Assembly: GCA_028751055.1 (NCBI GenBank)
Contig: JAQZDD010000030.1
Coordinates: 1-8,370 of the forward strand
Origin: Euryarchaeota archaeon Ods04
Lineage (GTDB): Archaea; Halobacteriota; Halobacteria; Halobacteriales; Halorutilaceae
Length of the DNA: 8,370 bases
Direction: 5' to 3'
In this document: positions 1 through 5,325 of the stretch, piece by piece
Numbering within the stretch: the first letter of the stretch is position 1
Layout of the letters: every line of letters starts with the position of its first letter
The notes under the pieces: model-generated
The model's database searches: none
What the model was told of the DNA's origin: nothing
What the model saw: the letters and a program-made list of their open reading frames with translations, nothing else
Position numbers and translations under genes: made by a program

Positions 1-306
1 GTCGTAGCCGGGGTTCGGAACGTTGTCTGTAACATAAAGACGAGACTACTCACGGATGGTGGCTCTCCGGCTCGCGCGTACCCTCGGAGGGAGCAGAGGG
101 CGCACGACTACCTCGGGAGTGCCGACGCCGACAAACTCGTTTACGGTCACACGCACTCGCCGTACGTCCACCACGACAACATCGCCGCGAATCCAGGGTC
201 GTGGAAGTCGACTGCTCCGCTCCACAACACGTACGTTGAGATTACGCGGGGAGAACTCGCCCTCTACCAGTATTCGACCGAGGGCGAAGACGAGCGTATT
301 GAGTAG
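1..306 (+). CDS. Metallophosphoesterase, C-terminal part (5' end outside window)
   Basis: The first reading frame is open from base 1 to a TAG at 304-306 and gives 101 residues of a protein that starts left of the window. Residues 49-52 are GHTH, the last metal-binding motif of calcineurin-like phosphoesterases, in which the two His coordinate the dinuclear metal centre. About 15 residues later comes NPGSW, the Asn-x-Gly-Ser element that usually follows it. The end is a short beta-rich tail (around VEITRGELALYQY) and an acidic terminus, typical of the family. The N-terminal motifs (DxH, GD, GNH) would lie outside the window, so the substrate cannot be told. A different frame that is open from base 56 into the next gene is a shadow of this one. 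Confidence 0.8.
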   Translation, partial: VVAGVRNVVCNIKTRLLTDGGSPARAYPRREQRAHDYLGSADADKLVYGHTHSPYVHHDNIAANPGSWKSTAPLHNTYVEITRGELALYQYSTEGEDERIE

Positions 307-327
307 AGTAGCTACATCTCTTCACCA

Positions 328-341
328 CGAAAGGCATATGC
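328..341 (+). promoter_or_regulatory. Possible BRE/TATA promoter of the UPF0179 gene
   Basis: The purine-rich CGAAAGG followed by CATATG lies about 30 bases before the ATG at 368. This is the spacing expected for a leaderless haloarchaeal transcript. The TATA match is weak, and transcription could also run through from the metallophosphoesterase gene 62 bases upstream. Confidence 0.35.
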
Positions 342-367
342 GCGTGCGTAGTCTATCTTTGGCTGAG

Positions 368-832
368 ATGTCAGAATCAGAACCCGATTCAACCCATATC
401 ACACTCATCGGAACGTCGCTCGCAAAGGTAGGACAGGAGTTCGTCTACCAAGGCGAAACAGAAGCATGTGAAGACTGTCCGCACCGTGATACGTGCCTCA
501 ACCTCGATGAGGATGTCCGTTACCGCGTCATGGAGGTACGCGACGGCGGACAGGAACTCGACTGCGCCGTACACGAGGACGGAGTCCGCGCAGTCGACGT
601 AGCCGAGTCACCCGTGCTCGCGCAGGTTCCCTCCAGAAAGGCTTTCGAAGGCTCGAAGGTCACGATAGAGGAGGACGCGTGCGACAAGACCGACTGTCCT
701 GCGTACAAGTTCTGCGTACCCGACGGCTTCGACTTCGGTGAGTCGTACAGCATCAACGAGGTCGTGGGCGACAACCCTGTCGACTGCCACTACGACCTTT
801 CGCTCAGTCTCGTCGAACTCGAAAAAGAGTAG
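368..832 (+). CDS. UPF0179 family protein, 8-cysteine
   Basis: A 154-residue soluble protein of the archaeal UPF0179 family, function unknown. Recognised from the N-terminal ITLIG-x-SLAKVGQEF-x-Y-x-G block followed by the first cysteine group. The eight Cys fall into two similar sets: Cys34, 37, 43 and 66 (spacing C-x2-C-x5-C-x22-C) and Cys105, 110, 116 and 140 (C-x4-C-x5-C-x23-C). This suggests two metal or Fe-S sites in a duplicated fold, which is my inference. The ATG at 368 was chosen because family homology starts here and a TATA-like element lies about 30 bases upstream. The longer open frame back to base 56 overlaps the metallophosphoesterase and its translation is arginine-rich and unlike any family. 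The gene converges with the DUF5803 gene, 28 bases away. Confidence 0.88.
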   Translation: MSESEPDSTHITLIGTSLAKVGQEFVYQGETEACEDCPHRDTCLNLDEDVRYRVMEVRDGGQELDCAVHEDGVRAVDVAESPVLAQVPSRKAFEGSKVTIEEDACDKTDCPAYKFCVPDGFDFGESYSINEVVGDNPVDCHYDLSLSLVELEKE

Positions 833-833
833 T

Positions 834-869
834 CTTGACGGCTACATCTCAGCTTGACGGCTACATCTC
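834..869. repeat. 17-base direct repeat, period 19, between convergent genes
   Basis: CTTGACGGCTACATCTC occurs exactly at 834-850 and again at 853-869, separated by two bases. The second copy contains the stop codon of the leftward DUF5803 gene. The last ten bases (GCTACATCTC) also occur at 311-320, just after the metallophosphoesterase stop. It may be a local slippage duplication or part of a bidirectional termination region. No strong T-run or hairpin is seen. Confidence 0.7.
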
Positions 870-1556
870 TGGACCCAACTTCGCCTCTTCCGCCTCCTTG
901 AGTCTCCTCCTGTAGTAGTAGACTACCGCACCAGCCGCTATGACGAGAAGGACGACTGCGGTTACGAGTACCGCGGGGTATCCCTCGCGGTAGTACTCAA
1001 TGGTTACGTACGTTCCGCGTTCGAGGCTGTCCCAGCGGACGACGAGAGGGTCTTCGGACACCGTCTCGTATCCGGATGGCGACAGCCGTCCCAAGAAGAA
1101 GTCGCGTGCGTCGGTTCCCTCGCGCAGATGGACGCTCACGCTCCCGTCGACGGGCGACGGATGCGTGAACTCGCCCGAACGTTTCTCTGCGACGTACGCT
1201 ATCTGCCCCTCGCTCTCAGGAAGCGTCACGATAGTCCTGTCGCCCGACGTGTCGATATCCTCGTCGTCTATGCTTGTCAGTTCGCCGTCGGTGTCCCTGA
1301 ACTCGACGCCCGCGACCTGCACGGGGTTGTCGCCGCCGAACGGGTCGCGCTGCCATATCTCGAACTCGTTGCCTTCGAAGCCGTCGACCGTCACGACGGC
1401 GGTGAACGTGTTGTCTTCGAAGTAGTACGTCACCGTCTCGTTCGTGTCCCACAGGTCGCCGTGGTCGACCTCGTCGTCCTGCGGTAGCGGTGAGAGACAT
1501 CCCGCGAGGACAGCGACGCCGACCAGCGCGAGAACGAGTATCAGACGACCACGCAT
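861..1556 (-). CDS. DUF5803-like lipoprotein with C-terminal membrane anchor
   Basis: A 231-residue predicted envelope protein of unknown function. Residues 1-20 form a lipoprotein signal peptide: charged start, hydrophobic core, and lipobox LAGC with Cys20 as the lipidated residue. Residues about 21-190 are acidic and beta-rich, without cysteine, and should face the outside. Residues about 194-215 are a transmembrane helix followed by YYYRRR and a charged tail, which puts the C-terminus in the cytoplasm. The protein would be anchored at both ends. The family name is from memory of haloarchaeal annotation, where similar proteins sit beside DUF2110 and tfe. The start at 1556 overlaps the end of DUF2110 by 16 bases and has GGAGGG nine bases upstream (1566-1571), so translation is probably coupled. 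A longer frame up to 1763 is only the shadow of DUF2110. Confidence 0.82.
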   Translation of the reverse strand: MRGRLILVLALVGVAVLAGCLSPLPQDDEVDHGDLWDTNETVTYYFEDNTFTAVVTVDGFEGNEFEIWQRDPFGGDNPVQVAGVEFRDTDGELTSIDDEDIDTSGDRTIVTLPESEGQIAYVAEKRSGEFTHPSPVDGSVSVHLREGTDARDFFLGRLSPSGYETVSEDPLVVRWDSLERGTYVTIEYYREGYPAVLVTAVVLLVIAAGAVVYYYRRRLKEAEEAKLGPEM

Positions 1557-2215
1557 TTCATCTCGCCCTCCAAGAAACGCCCTATGCTCGCCAGAAGACC
1601 GGGCGGGTCGGTTCCGGGTGCACAGACGACGCTCTGCTCCAGAAGACCGAGACGTTCGACGGTCACGATGTCGTTGGCGTGCCCCGCGCGGTTGACGGTC
1701 GCACGTACCTCGGCGCGCGTGCACGAGTTGACGTTCACACGTCCCGTCTCGTCCTTGCGCCAAGACCAGAGTTCGTCGACCTGCGCGTCCGAAAGACGCG
1801 GCGTCTCGCCCGCGACGACCTCCAGCGGTGTATGCTGCACAAGCCCGTATCTGTCGCGTATCGCCGAAGCGTCGCCCTTTCCGAGTTCCTCAAGCTCCGA
1901 CGGCGGCACGACCATATCGACACCTATGTCGACGACGAAGCCTTCGTCGCCCCAGCCTTCGAACGTACCGAGGTACGTCTCGCCGTCCTCGGGTTCCGTC
2001 GTGTACTCGCCGAACTCCTCGACAAGGAGCGCGAGTGCCGCCTCTGCGTCGTCTCCGAATCCGCTTACTTCCAGACGGTCGTCGTCACGTAGCTCAACCT
2101 CGTGTTCGAAGTCGAGTTCCGCTACACGGTCGGCGACTACGCTACGCGCCGAGTCGAGGGCGCGCTGGCGTGCGTCTCCTGCGACGTATATCTTCGCGTT
2201 GAGGACTCGCCTCAT
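1541..2215 (-). CDS. DUF2110 family protein
   Basis: A 224-residue cytoplasmic protein of archaeal family DUF2110, function unknown. Recognised from the C-terminal half, which contains the conserved blocks VNVNSCTRAEVRATVNRAGH and DIVTVERLGLLEQSVVC, and from the central segment ETYLGTFEGWGDEGFVVDIG, which reads like a small beta-barrel, possibly RNA-binding (inference). The ATG at 2215 shares one base with the TGA of tfe (TGATG), and GGAGAAGG lies just upstream, so it is translated by coupling with tfe. The constant pairing with TFE suggests a role in transcription or RNA metabolism, which is inference only. An open frame further upstream to 2311 runs inside tfe and is not used. Confidence 0.85.
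   Translation of the reverse strand: MRRVLNAKIYVAGDARQRALDSARSVVADRVAELDFEHEVELRDDDRLEVSGFGDDAEAALALLVEEFGEYTTEPEDGETYLGTFEGWGDEGFVVDIGVDMVVPPSELEELGKGDASAIRDRYGLVQHTPLEVVAGETPRLSDAQVDELWSWRKDETGRVNVNSCTRAEVRATVNRAGHANDIVTVERLGLLEQSVVCAPGTDPPGLLASIGRFLEGEMKCVVV
1566..1571 (-). promoter_or_regulatory. Shine-Dalgarno site of the DUF5803 gene
   Basis: GGAGGG on the minus strand lies nine bases before the ATG ending at 1556, inside the DUF2110 coding sequence. It supports this internal ATG over any upstream start. Confidence 0.7.
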
Positions 2216-2733
2216 CAGACCTTCTCCAGTTCGTTCACTAGTTCCTCGTGGCGTGTCTCCATCGCCTCGACGAGGTCGTCGTTCGACATGGGTTCTAAGG
2301 GTGAGCCGCACTCGGGACAGTTGAACGAGAGGTCCATCGCCTCGTCGAACTCGAAACGTATGCCGTCTATGTCGCAGATGTAGAACTCGTTGTCCCTTTC
2401 GTACTCTATCCTTTTCTCCAGCGCGTCCCTGAGCTTCCCCATCTCCTTGTTGAGCTTCTCGGGTATGTTGTCGTACTCAAAGCTCCAGAGATAGGTGTAC
2501 CAGCCGCTTTCCTCGTCACGGTCTCTGCGGTACGACGCTAAGTCGTTCTCGTAGAGTATGAAGAGCGTCCTACGTACTATCTTCGGGTCTAAGTCGAGCT
2601 TCTCCGCGAGGTCCTCGTCGACTATCTCGTCGTCGACGGGGTTCATAGCGACGGGCATGCCTTCGGCACCTACTATCTCGGCGAGGTACGCCTGTACGAC
2701 TTCGTCGCTCAGAAGCTCTTCAAACTCAGTCAT
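2215..2733 (-). CDS. tfe: Transcription initiation factor E alpha (TFE), variant zinc ribbon
   Basis: A 172-residue archaeal TFE-alpha, the homologue of TFIIE-alpha. It helps RNA polymerase open promoter DNA together with TBP and TFB. Residues about 1-90 are the winged-helix domain, with the hallmark VRRTLFILYENDLASYRR. Residues about 85-115 form a charged helical linker, and about 117-145 the zinc ribbon. The ribbon has Cys120, Cys139 and Cys142, but the position expected for the second Cys (C-x2-C) is Asp123, giving CDIDGIRF. Asp could still bind zinc, but this differs from the haloarchaeal TFE sequences I remember. First gene of a leftward operon with DUF2110 and DUF5803. The ATG at 2733 has a TATA box about 29 bases upstream and no leader, which fixes the start. 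Confidence 0.95.
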   Translation of the reverse strand: MTEFEELLSDEVVQAYLAEIVGAEGMPVAMNPVDDEIVDEDLAEKLDLDPKIVRRTLFILYENDLASYRRDRDEESGWYTYLWSFEYDNIPEKLNKEMGKLRDALEKRIEYERDNEFYICDIDGIRFEFDEAMDLSFNCPECGSPLEPMSNDDLVEAMETRHEELVNELEKV

Positions 2734-2757
2734 TACGTCGGGTTACGGGTATGGTGC

Positions 2758-2771
2758 GCATAAAATCTTCG
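2758..2771 (-). promoter_or_regulatory. BRE/TATA promoter of tfe operon
   Basis: On the minus strand the sequence is CGAAGATTTTATGC: a purine-rich BRE followed by an A/T-rich TATA box centred about 29 bases before the tfe ATG. This predicts a leaderless mRNA. It lies back to back with the DUF555 promoter. Confidence 0.7.
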
Positions 2772-2778
2772 ACCTGAA

Positions 2779-2792
2779 CGCAAAGCTTTTAC
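2779..2792 (+). promoter_or_regulatory. BRE/TATA promoter of DUF555 gene
   Basis: CGCAAAG followed by CTTTTAC is centred about 30 bases before the ATG at 2819, predicting a leaderless transcript. Only about 13 bases separate it from the tfe TATA box on the other strand, so the two preinitiation complexes may compete. Confidence 0.65.
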
Positions 2793-2818
2793 TCCGACAG
2801 AACGATTTTCCCGACAAG

Positions 2819-3301
2819 ATGAACTGTAGAGTAGTAGTCGAAGCCGCGGTACCGGTATACGATGTCGAGACAGAGGACGAGGCGATTAGGATAGCGATAA
2901 GCAAGATAGGGGAGATGCTGAACCCCGACCTCAACTATGTCGAGATAAACACGGGGACACGTACCTCGCCGAGCGGTGAGGAGCTTGAACCGGCGTTCAT
3001 CGCTGCCGACGAGGGACTTGTCGCGCTCGAACTGGAGATGAAGGTCTTCAACATCGAGAGCGAGGAGCACGCGACACGTGTCGCGCGCAAGGAGATAGGT
3101 CAACGCCTGTCCGACATACCCCTCTCGGTCATAGAGGTCGAGGAGATAGAGGGTGAACCCGAAGAGTCTGAAGGGGAGTTCGAAGACCTCGAAGACGAGT
3201 TCGACGAGGACCTCGACGAAGAGGAACTCGAAGAGATAGGCGCGGAGATAGAAGACCTTGACGACGACGAGGATCTCCCCGAGCTAGACGACATACTGTA
3301 G
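2819..3301 (+). CDS. DUF555 (UPF0212-like) protein with long acidic tail
   Basis: A 160-residue protein of archaeal family DUF555, function unknown. The conserved core is residues 1-107, with the blocks VVVEAAVPVYDVE, AISKIGEMLNPDLNYVEI, PAFIAADEGLVALELEMKVF and ARKEIGQRLSDIPLSVIEVE. Many family members carry a CPxCGE motif before PAF; here residues 49-55 are TSPSGEE, so there is no Cys pair at that site (the only Cys is Cys3). Residues 111-160 are a low-complexity tail with 31 Asp/Glu and no Lys or Arg, probably disordered. The ATG at 2819 was chosen because homology begins there and a promoter lies 30 bases upstream; the frame is open further back, but only as the antisense of tfe. Divergent from tfe. 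Confidence 0.88.
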   Translation: MNCRVVVEAAVPVYDVETEDEAIRIAISKIGEMLNPDLNYVEINTGTRTSPSGEELEPAFIAADEGLVALELEMKVFNIESEEHATRVARKEIGQRLSDIPLSVIEVEEIEGEPEESEGEFEDLEDEFDEDLDEEELEEIGAEIEDLDDDEDLPELDDIL

Positions 3302-3338
3302 CTCGGTGTCAGGTAACGTATCCGAAGAACCGTACTGA

Positions 3339-3653
3339 ATGGAGGTGGAGAACCGCGACTGGGGGCGCGCGCATCCGGTCGACTACGTCCCTGTCGTCGG
3401 CTTTATCTACCGTGCTTACTGGTGCGCCATAGCGAGACGTGGACTCCGTGCCGAACGTACCGAGTCTTGGAGGCGCGCGGTCTGGAGTGAGTACGGTCGT
3501 CTCTTCGTCGCGCTCTTCTTCACGGTCGCACTCTTCGTCTTCGTTGTTCTCGGAGGGACGGAGGAGACGGCGCGCGCGCTCGTCCCCGCGCTGACGTTCG
3601 CGCTTGTCGGCGTCTTCGTCCACCGCGTCCTCTCGGTCGCAGGCGTCTTCTGA
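3339..3653 (+). CDS. Small two-helix membrane protein, unknown
   Basis: A 104-residue predicted membrane protein that I do not recognise. Residues 1-50 are polar with several Trp, Tyr and Arg (including YRAYWCAIARRGLRAER), suggesting a membrane-surface segment. Residues about 54-72 (LFVALFFTVALFVFVVLGG) and about 78-97 are hydrophobic helices joined by a short acidic turn, leaving both ends on the same side. The Arg-rich N-terminal part places that side in the cytoplasm by the positive-inside rule. It starts 37 bases after DUF555 and has no good Shine-Dalgarno site. Whether it is read from DUF555 or from a weak TATA-like GTAACGTAT around 3313-3321 is unclear. Sound codon use and helix pattern support a real gene; function unknown. 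Confidence 0.65.
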   Translation: MEVENRDWGRAHPVDYVPVVGFIYRAYWCAIARRGLRAERTESWRRAVWSEYGRLFVALFFTVALFVFVVLGGTEETARALVPALTFALVGVFVHRVLSVAGVF

Positions 3654-3669
3654 GTCGGACGCGGTTCCG

Positions 3670-3688
3670 GAAAGAAAACTGTTTTTAC
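3670..3688 (+). promoter_or_regulatory. BRE/TATA promoter of asd
   Basis: GAAAGAAAAC followed by TGTTTTTAC ends about 22 bases before the ATG at 3711, with the TATA box centred near -26. This is the classic layout of a leaderless haloarchaeal promoter, so asd is independently transcribed. Confidence 0.75.
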
Positions 3689-3710
3689 CCGCCACACCCG
3701 ACTCAACCGT

Positions 3711-4739
3711 ATGAAGGTAGGCGTACTCGGAGCGACAGGAAACGTGGGACAGCGGTTTGTACAGCTACTCGACGACCATCCTTGGTTCGAGGTAGGCGCG
3801 CTCACGGCGAGCGCGAACAGCGCGGGAGAGACGTACGCGGACGCCGCGGCGTGGGCACTCCCCGACGAGATGCCCGAGAGCGTCGCCGACACGACGGTGC
3901 GCGAAACCGCGCCTTCTTCGGTAAGCGACGACGTCGAACTCGTCTTCAGCGCGCTTCCTTCGAGCGTAGCGAAGGAAGTGGAGCCAGCCTTCGCCGAAGA
4001 AGGATACATCGTCGCGTCGAACGCCGGATGGGCACGTATGGAAGACGACGTGCCTCTTGTCATCCCCGAAATCAACCCCGACCACCTTGGTCTCTTGGAG
4101 GTGCAGCGCGACGACCGAGGCTGGGACGGCGGTATCATAAAGAACCCCAACTGCTCGGCGATAACGATGACGCCGACTCTCGCCGCACTCCATCCGCTCG
4201 GTCTGAACGAGGTCACGGTCGCCACCCTGCAGGCGGTGAGTGGCGCGGGCTACATGGGCGTCACGAGCATGGAGATACTCGACAACGTCCTGCCGTACAT
4301 CGGGAGCGAGGAGTGGAAGATGGAGAACGAACCACGGAAGATACTCGGTGAGTTCGACGGTGCGCGTGTCGACGAGGCTGAAATCAACATCTCGGCGTCT
4401 TGCAACCGCGTCCCGACTGTCGACGGACATCTCGAAAACGTCTGGTGCGGATTCGACGACGACGTGAGCGCGGACGACGCGAAGGAAGCTATGCGCGGCT
4501 TCACGACGCTTGACCTGCCGACGGCACCCGACCAGACCATCGTCGTCCGTGAGGAGAACGACCGTCCACAGCCGCGTCTTGACAGGAACGCTGGCGGCGG
4601 CATGTCGATAGTGGCGGGACGCGTCCGCGACGACGGTGACTCGCGTCTCAAGTACTCGTGTCTCTCGCACAACACCGTCCGTGGAGCGGCGGGCGCGAGC
4701 GTCCTTAACGCCGAACTCGTAGCAGAGAGATACCTGTAG
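3711..4739 (+). CDS. asd: Aspartate-semialdehyde dehydrogenase
   Basis: A 342-residue cytoplasmic enzyme that reduces L-aspartyl-4-phosphate to L-aspartate-4-semialdehyde with NADPH, the branch point to lysine, threonine and methionine. The N-terminus has the Rossmann motif GATGNVGQ (residues 7-14). KNPNCSAI (144-151) holds the nucleophile Cys148, which forms the thioacyl intermediate. RVPTVDGHLE (233-242) holds His240, the likely acid-base residue of the archaeal/fungal subtype. SNAGWARM (103-110) and PEINPDHL (119-126) are also typical of that subtype. Length is normal and the key residues are intact. Flanked by its own promoter and a 151-base gap, so probably a single-gene transcript. The threonine-synthase-like gene 1.2 kb downstream is a distant pathway relative but lies in another transcription unit. 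Confidence 0.96.
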   Translation: MKVGVLGATGNVGQRFVQLLDDHPWFEVGALTASANSAGETYADAAAWALPDEMPESVADTTVRETAPSSVSDDVELVFSALPSSVAKEVEPAFAEEGYIVASNAGWARMEDDVPLVIPEINPDHLGLLEVQRDDRGWDGGIIKNPNCSAITMTPTLAALHPLGLNEVTVATLQAVSGAGYMGVTSMEILDNVLPYIGSEEWKMENEPRKILGEFDGARVDEAEINISASCNRVPTVDGHLENVWCGFDDDVSADDAKEAMRGFTTLDLPTAPDQTIVVREENDRPQPRLDRNAGGGMSIVAGRVRDDGDSRLKYSCLSHNTVRGAAGASVLNAELVAERYL

Positions 4740-4890
4740 CCGTAGGCGTGGCTCGGGTAGAGATTCTTATCCTCCTCATTATCAGTCTTGAAAATAGCAT
4801 GACCGCAAAAACCTACATATAACTCTTTCGGTGAAATAGCCGTTAACTTAATTACGGACGAAAAGAAACCACCAAACGGAGGTAAGAAAC
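4740..4890. promoter_or_regulatory. asd-MC1 intergenic region with candidate MC1 promoter
   Basis: After the asd stop there is a pyrimidine-rich stretch at 4767-4786 (TTATCCTCCTCATTATCAGT), which may end asd transcription. The best promoter is GCAAAAACC followed by TACATATAACT at 4804-4824, which would give a leader of about 40-45 bases. A second A/T-rich element, TTAACTTAATTA at 4843-4854, is a weaker alternative giving a very short leader. The region is more A/T-rich than the rest of the window. Confidence 0.55.
4878..4883 (+). promoter_or_regulatory. Strong Shine-Dalgarno site of MC1 gene
   Basis: GGAGGT lies seven bases before the ATG at 4891. Together with the TATA boxes placed further upstream than usual, it indicates a leadered mRNA, unlike the leaderless tfe, DUF555 and asd transcripts. 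Confidence 0.75.
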
Positions 4891-5202
4891 ATGGTAAGAG
4901 AAGACGGTAAGAGGAACTTCGCGCTGAGGGAGTCCGGAGAAGAAACAAGTGTTTTCAGCGGCAACACGCCGCGTCAGGCGGCGTTGAAGGCGGCAAGGCG
5001 TCTTGAACCTGAGTCGAGCGAGAGCGCGGCTAAGGACAACGCCGAGGAGATTCGCCTACGTGAGAAGGGGACGGACAAGGTGCACAAGTACGAGGCGTGG
5101 TCTTGGGAGGACGAAGCCCCCGAAGACTCGCCCGACTGGATGCCCGACGAGATAACCGAGGCTAACGTATCGAAGAAGGGCATCGAGCACCTCGACGACT
5201 GA
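4891..5202 (+). CDS. Chromosomal protein MC1 (non-histone DNA-bending protein)
   Basis: A 103-residue archaeal MC1 protein, a monomeric nucleoid protein that binds and sharply bends DNA. Diagnostic blocks are RNFALRESGEETSVFSG (8-24), TPRQAALKAARRL (26-38), IRLREKGTDKVHKYEAW (54-70) and PDWMPDEITEANVSKKGIEHL (81-101). Trp70 and Trp83 match the conserved aromatic residues of the family; Trp83 corresponds to the Trp of the DNA-binding arm loop. Residues 39-53 are a polar, acidic insertion compared with methanogen MC1, in keeping with haloarchaeal versions. The gene stands alone, with its own leader and strong Shine-Dalgarno site, fitting high expression. Confidence 0.95.
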   Translation: MVREDGKRNFALRESGEETSVFSGNTPRQAALKAARRLEPESSESAAKDNAEEIRLREKGTDKVHKYEAWSWEDEAPEDSPDWMPDEITEANVSKKGIEHLDD

Positions 5203-5270
5203 GCAGGTAAATCTCAGAGCTTCGTTTCTGCTGGAACGTATCGGCGGGTAGCCGTGTCTTTCAGTCCCAC

Positions 5271-5280
5271 GCATATACGC
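5271..5280 (+). promoter_or_regulatory. Candidate TATA box of HAD/PLP-fold operon
   Basis: GCATATACG lies about 50 bases before the ATG at 5326 and is preceded by CAGTCCCAC, a poor BRE. Transcription would begin near 5300, inside or next to the inverted repeat at 5291-5321, giving a leader of about 20-25 bases. Confidence 0.45.
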
Positions 5281-5290
5281 GTCGTCCGTC

Positions 5291-5321
5291 GAAAGAGGAA
5301 AGACGGCTGACCACCTCTTTC
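5291..5321. repeat. Inverted repeat at the transcription start / leader of the HAD operon
   Basis: GAAAGAGG (5291-5298) and CCTCTTTC (5314-5321) are perfect reverse complements with a 15-base loop, ending four bases before the HAD ATG. An alternative pairing uses GGAAAGA (5297-5303) with TCTTTCC (5316-5322). It could be a repressor operator at the transcription start or a leader hairpin controlling access to the start codon. No Shine-Dalgarno site is seen before this ATG. Confidence 0.55.
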
Positions 5322-5325
5322 CTGT

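Noticed and set aside
56..367. Upstream extension of the UPF0179 reading frame to base 56
   Set aside because: It overlaps the metallophosphoesterase in another frame, its translation is Arg/Thr/Ser-rich low-quality sequence, and family homology begins only at the ATG at 368.
1490..2324. Plus-strand open frames of 200-246 codons over DUF2110 and DUF5803
   Set aside because: They are shadows of the two minus-strand genes; the translations are Arg/Ser-rich and match no family.
3416..4225. 269-codon minus-strand frame spanning the small membrane protein and asd
   Set aside because: The translation is Ser/Thr/Arg-rich and motif-free, and it lies across two sense genes and a good promoter.
3765..4670. 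301-codon open frame antisense to asd
   Set aside because: asd is unmistakable with intact catalytic residues; the antisense translation is His/Arg/Val-rich without domains, as is common opposite GC-rich haloarchaeal genes.
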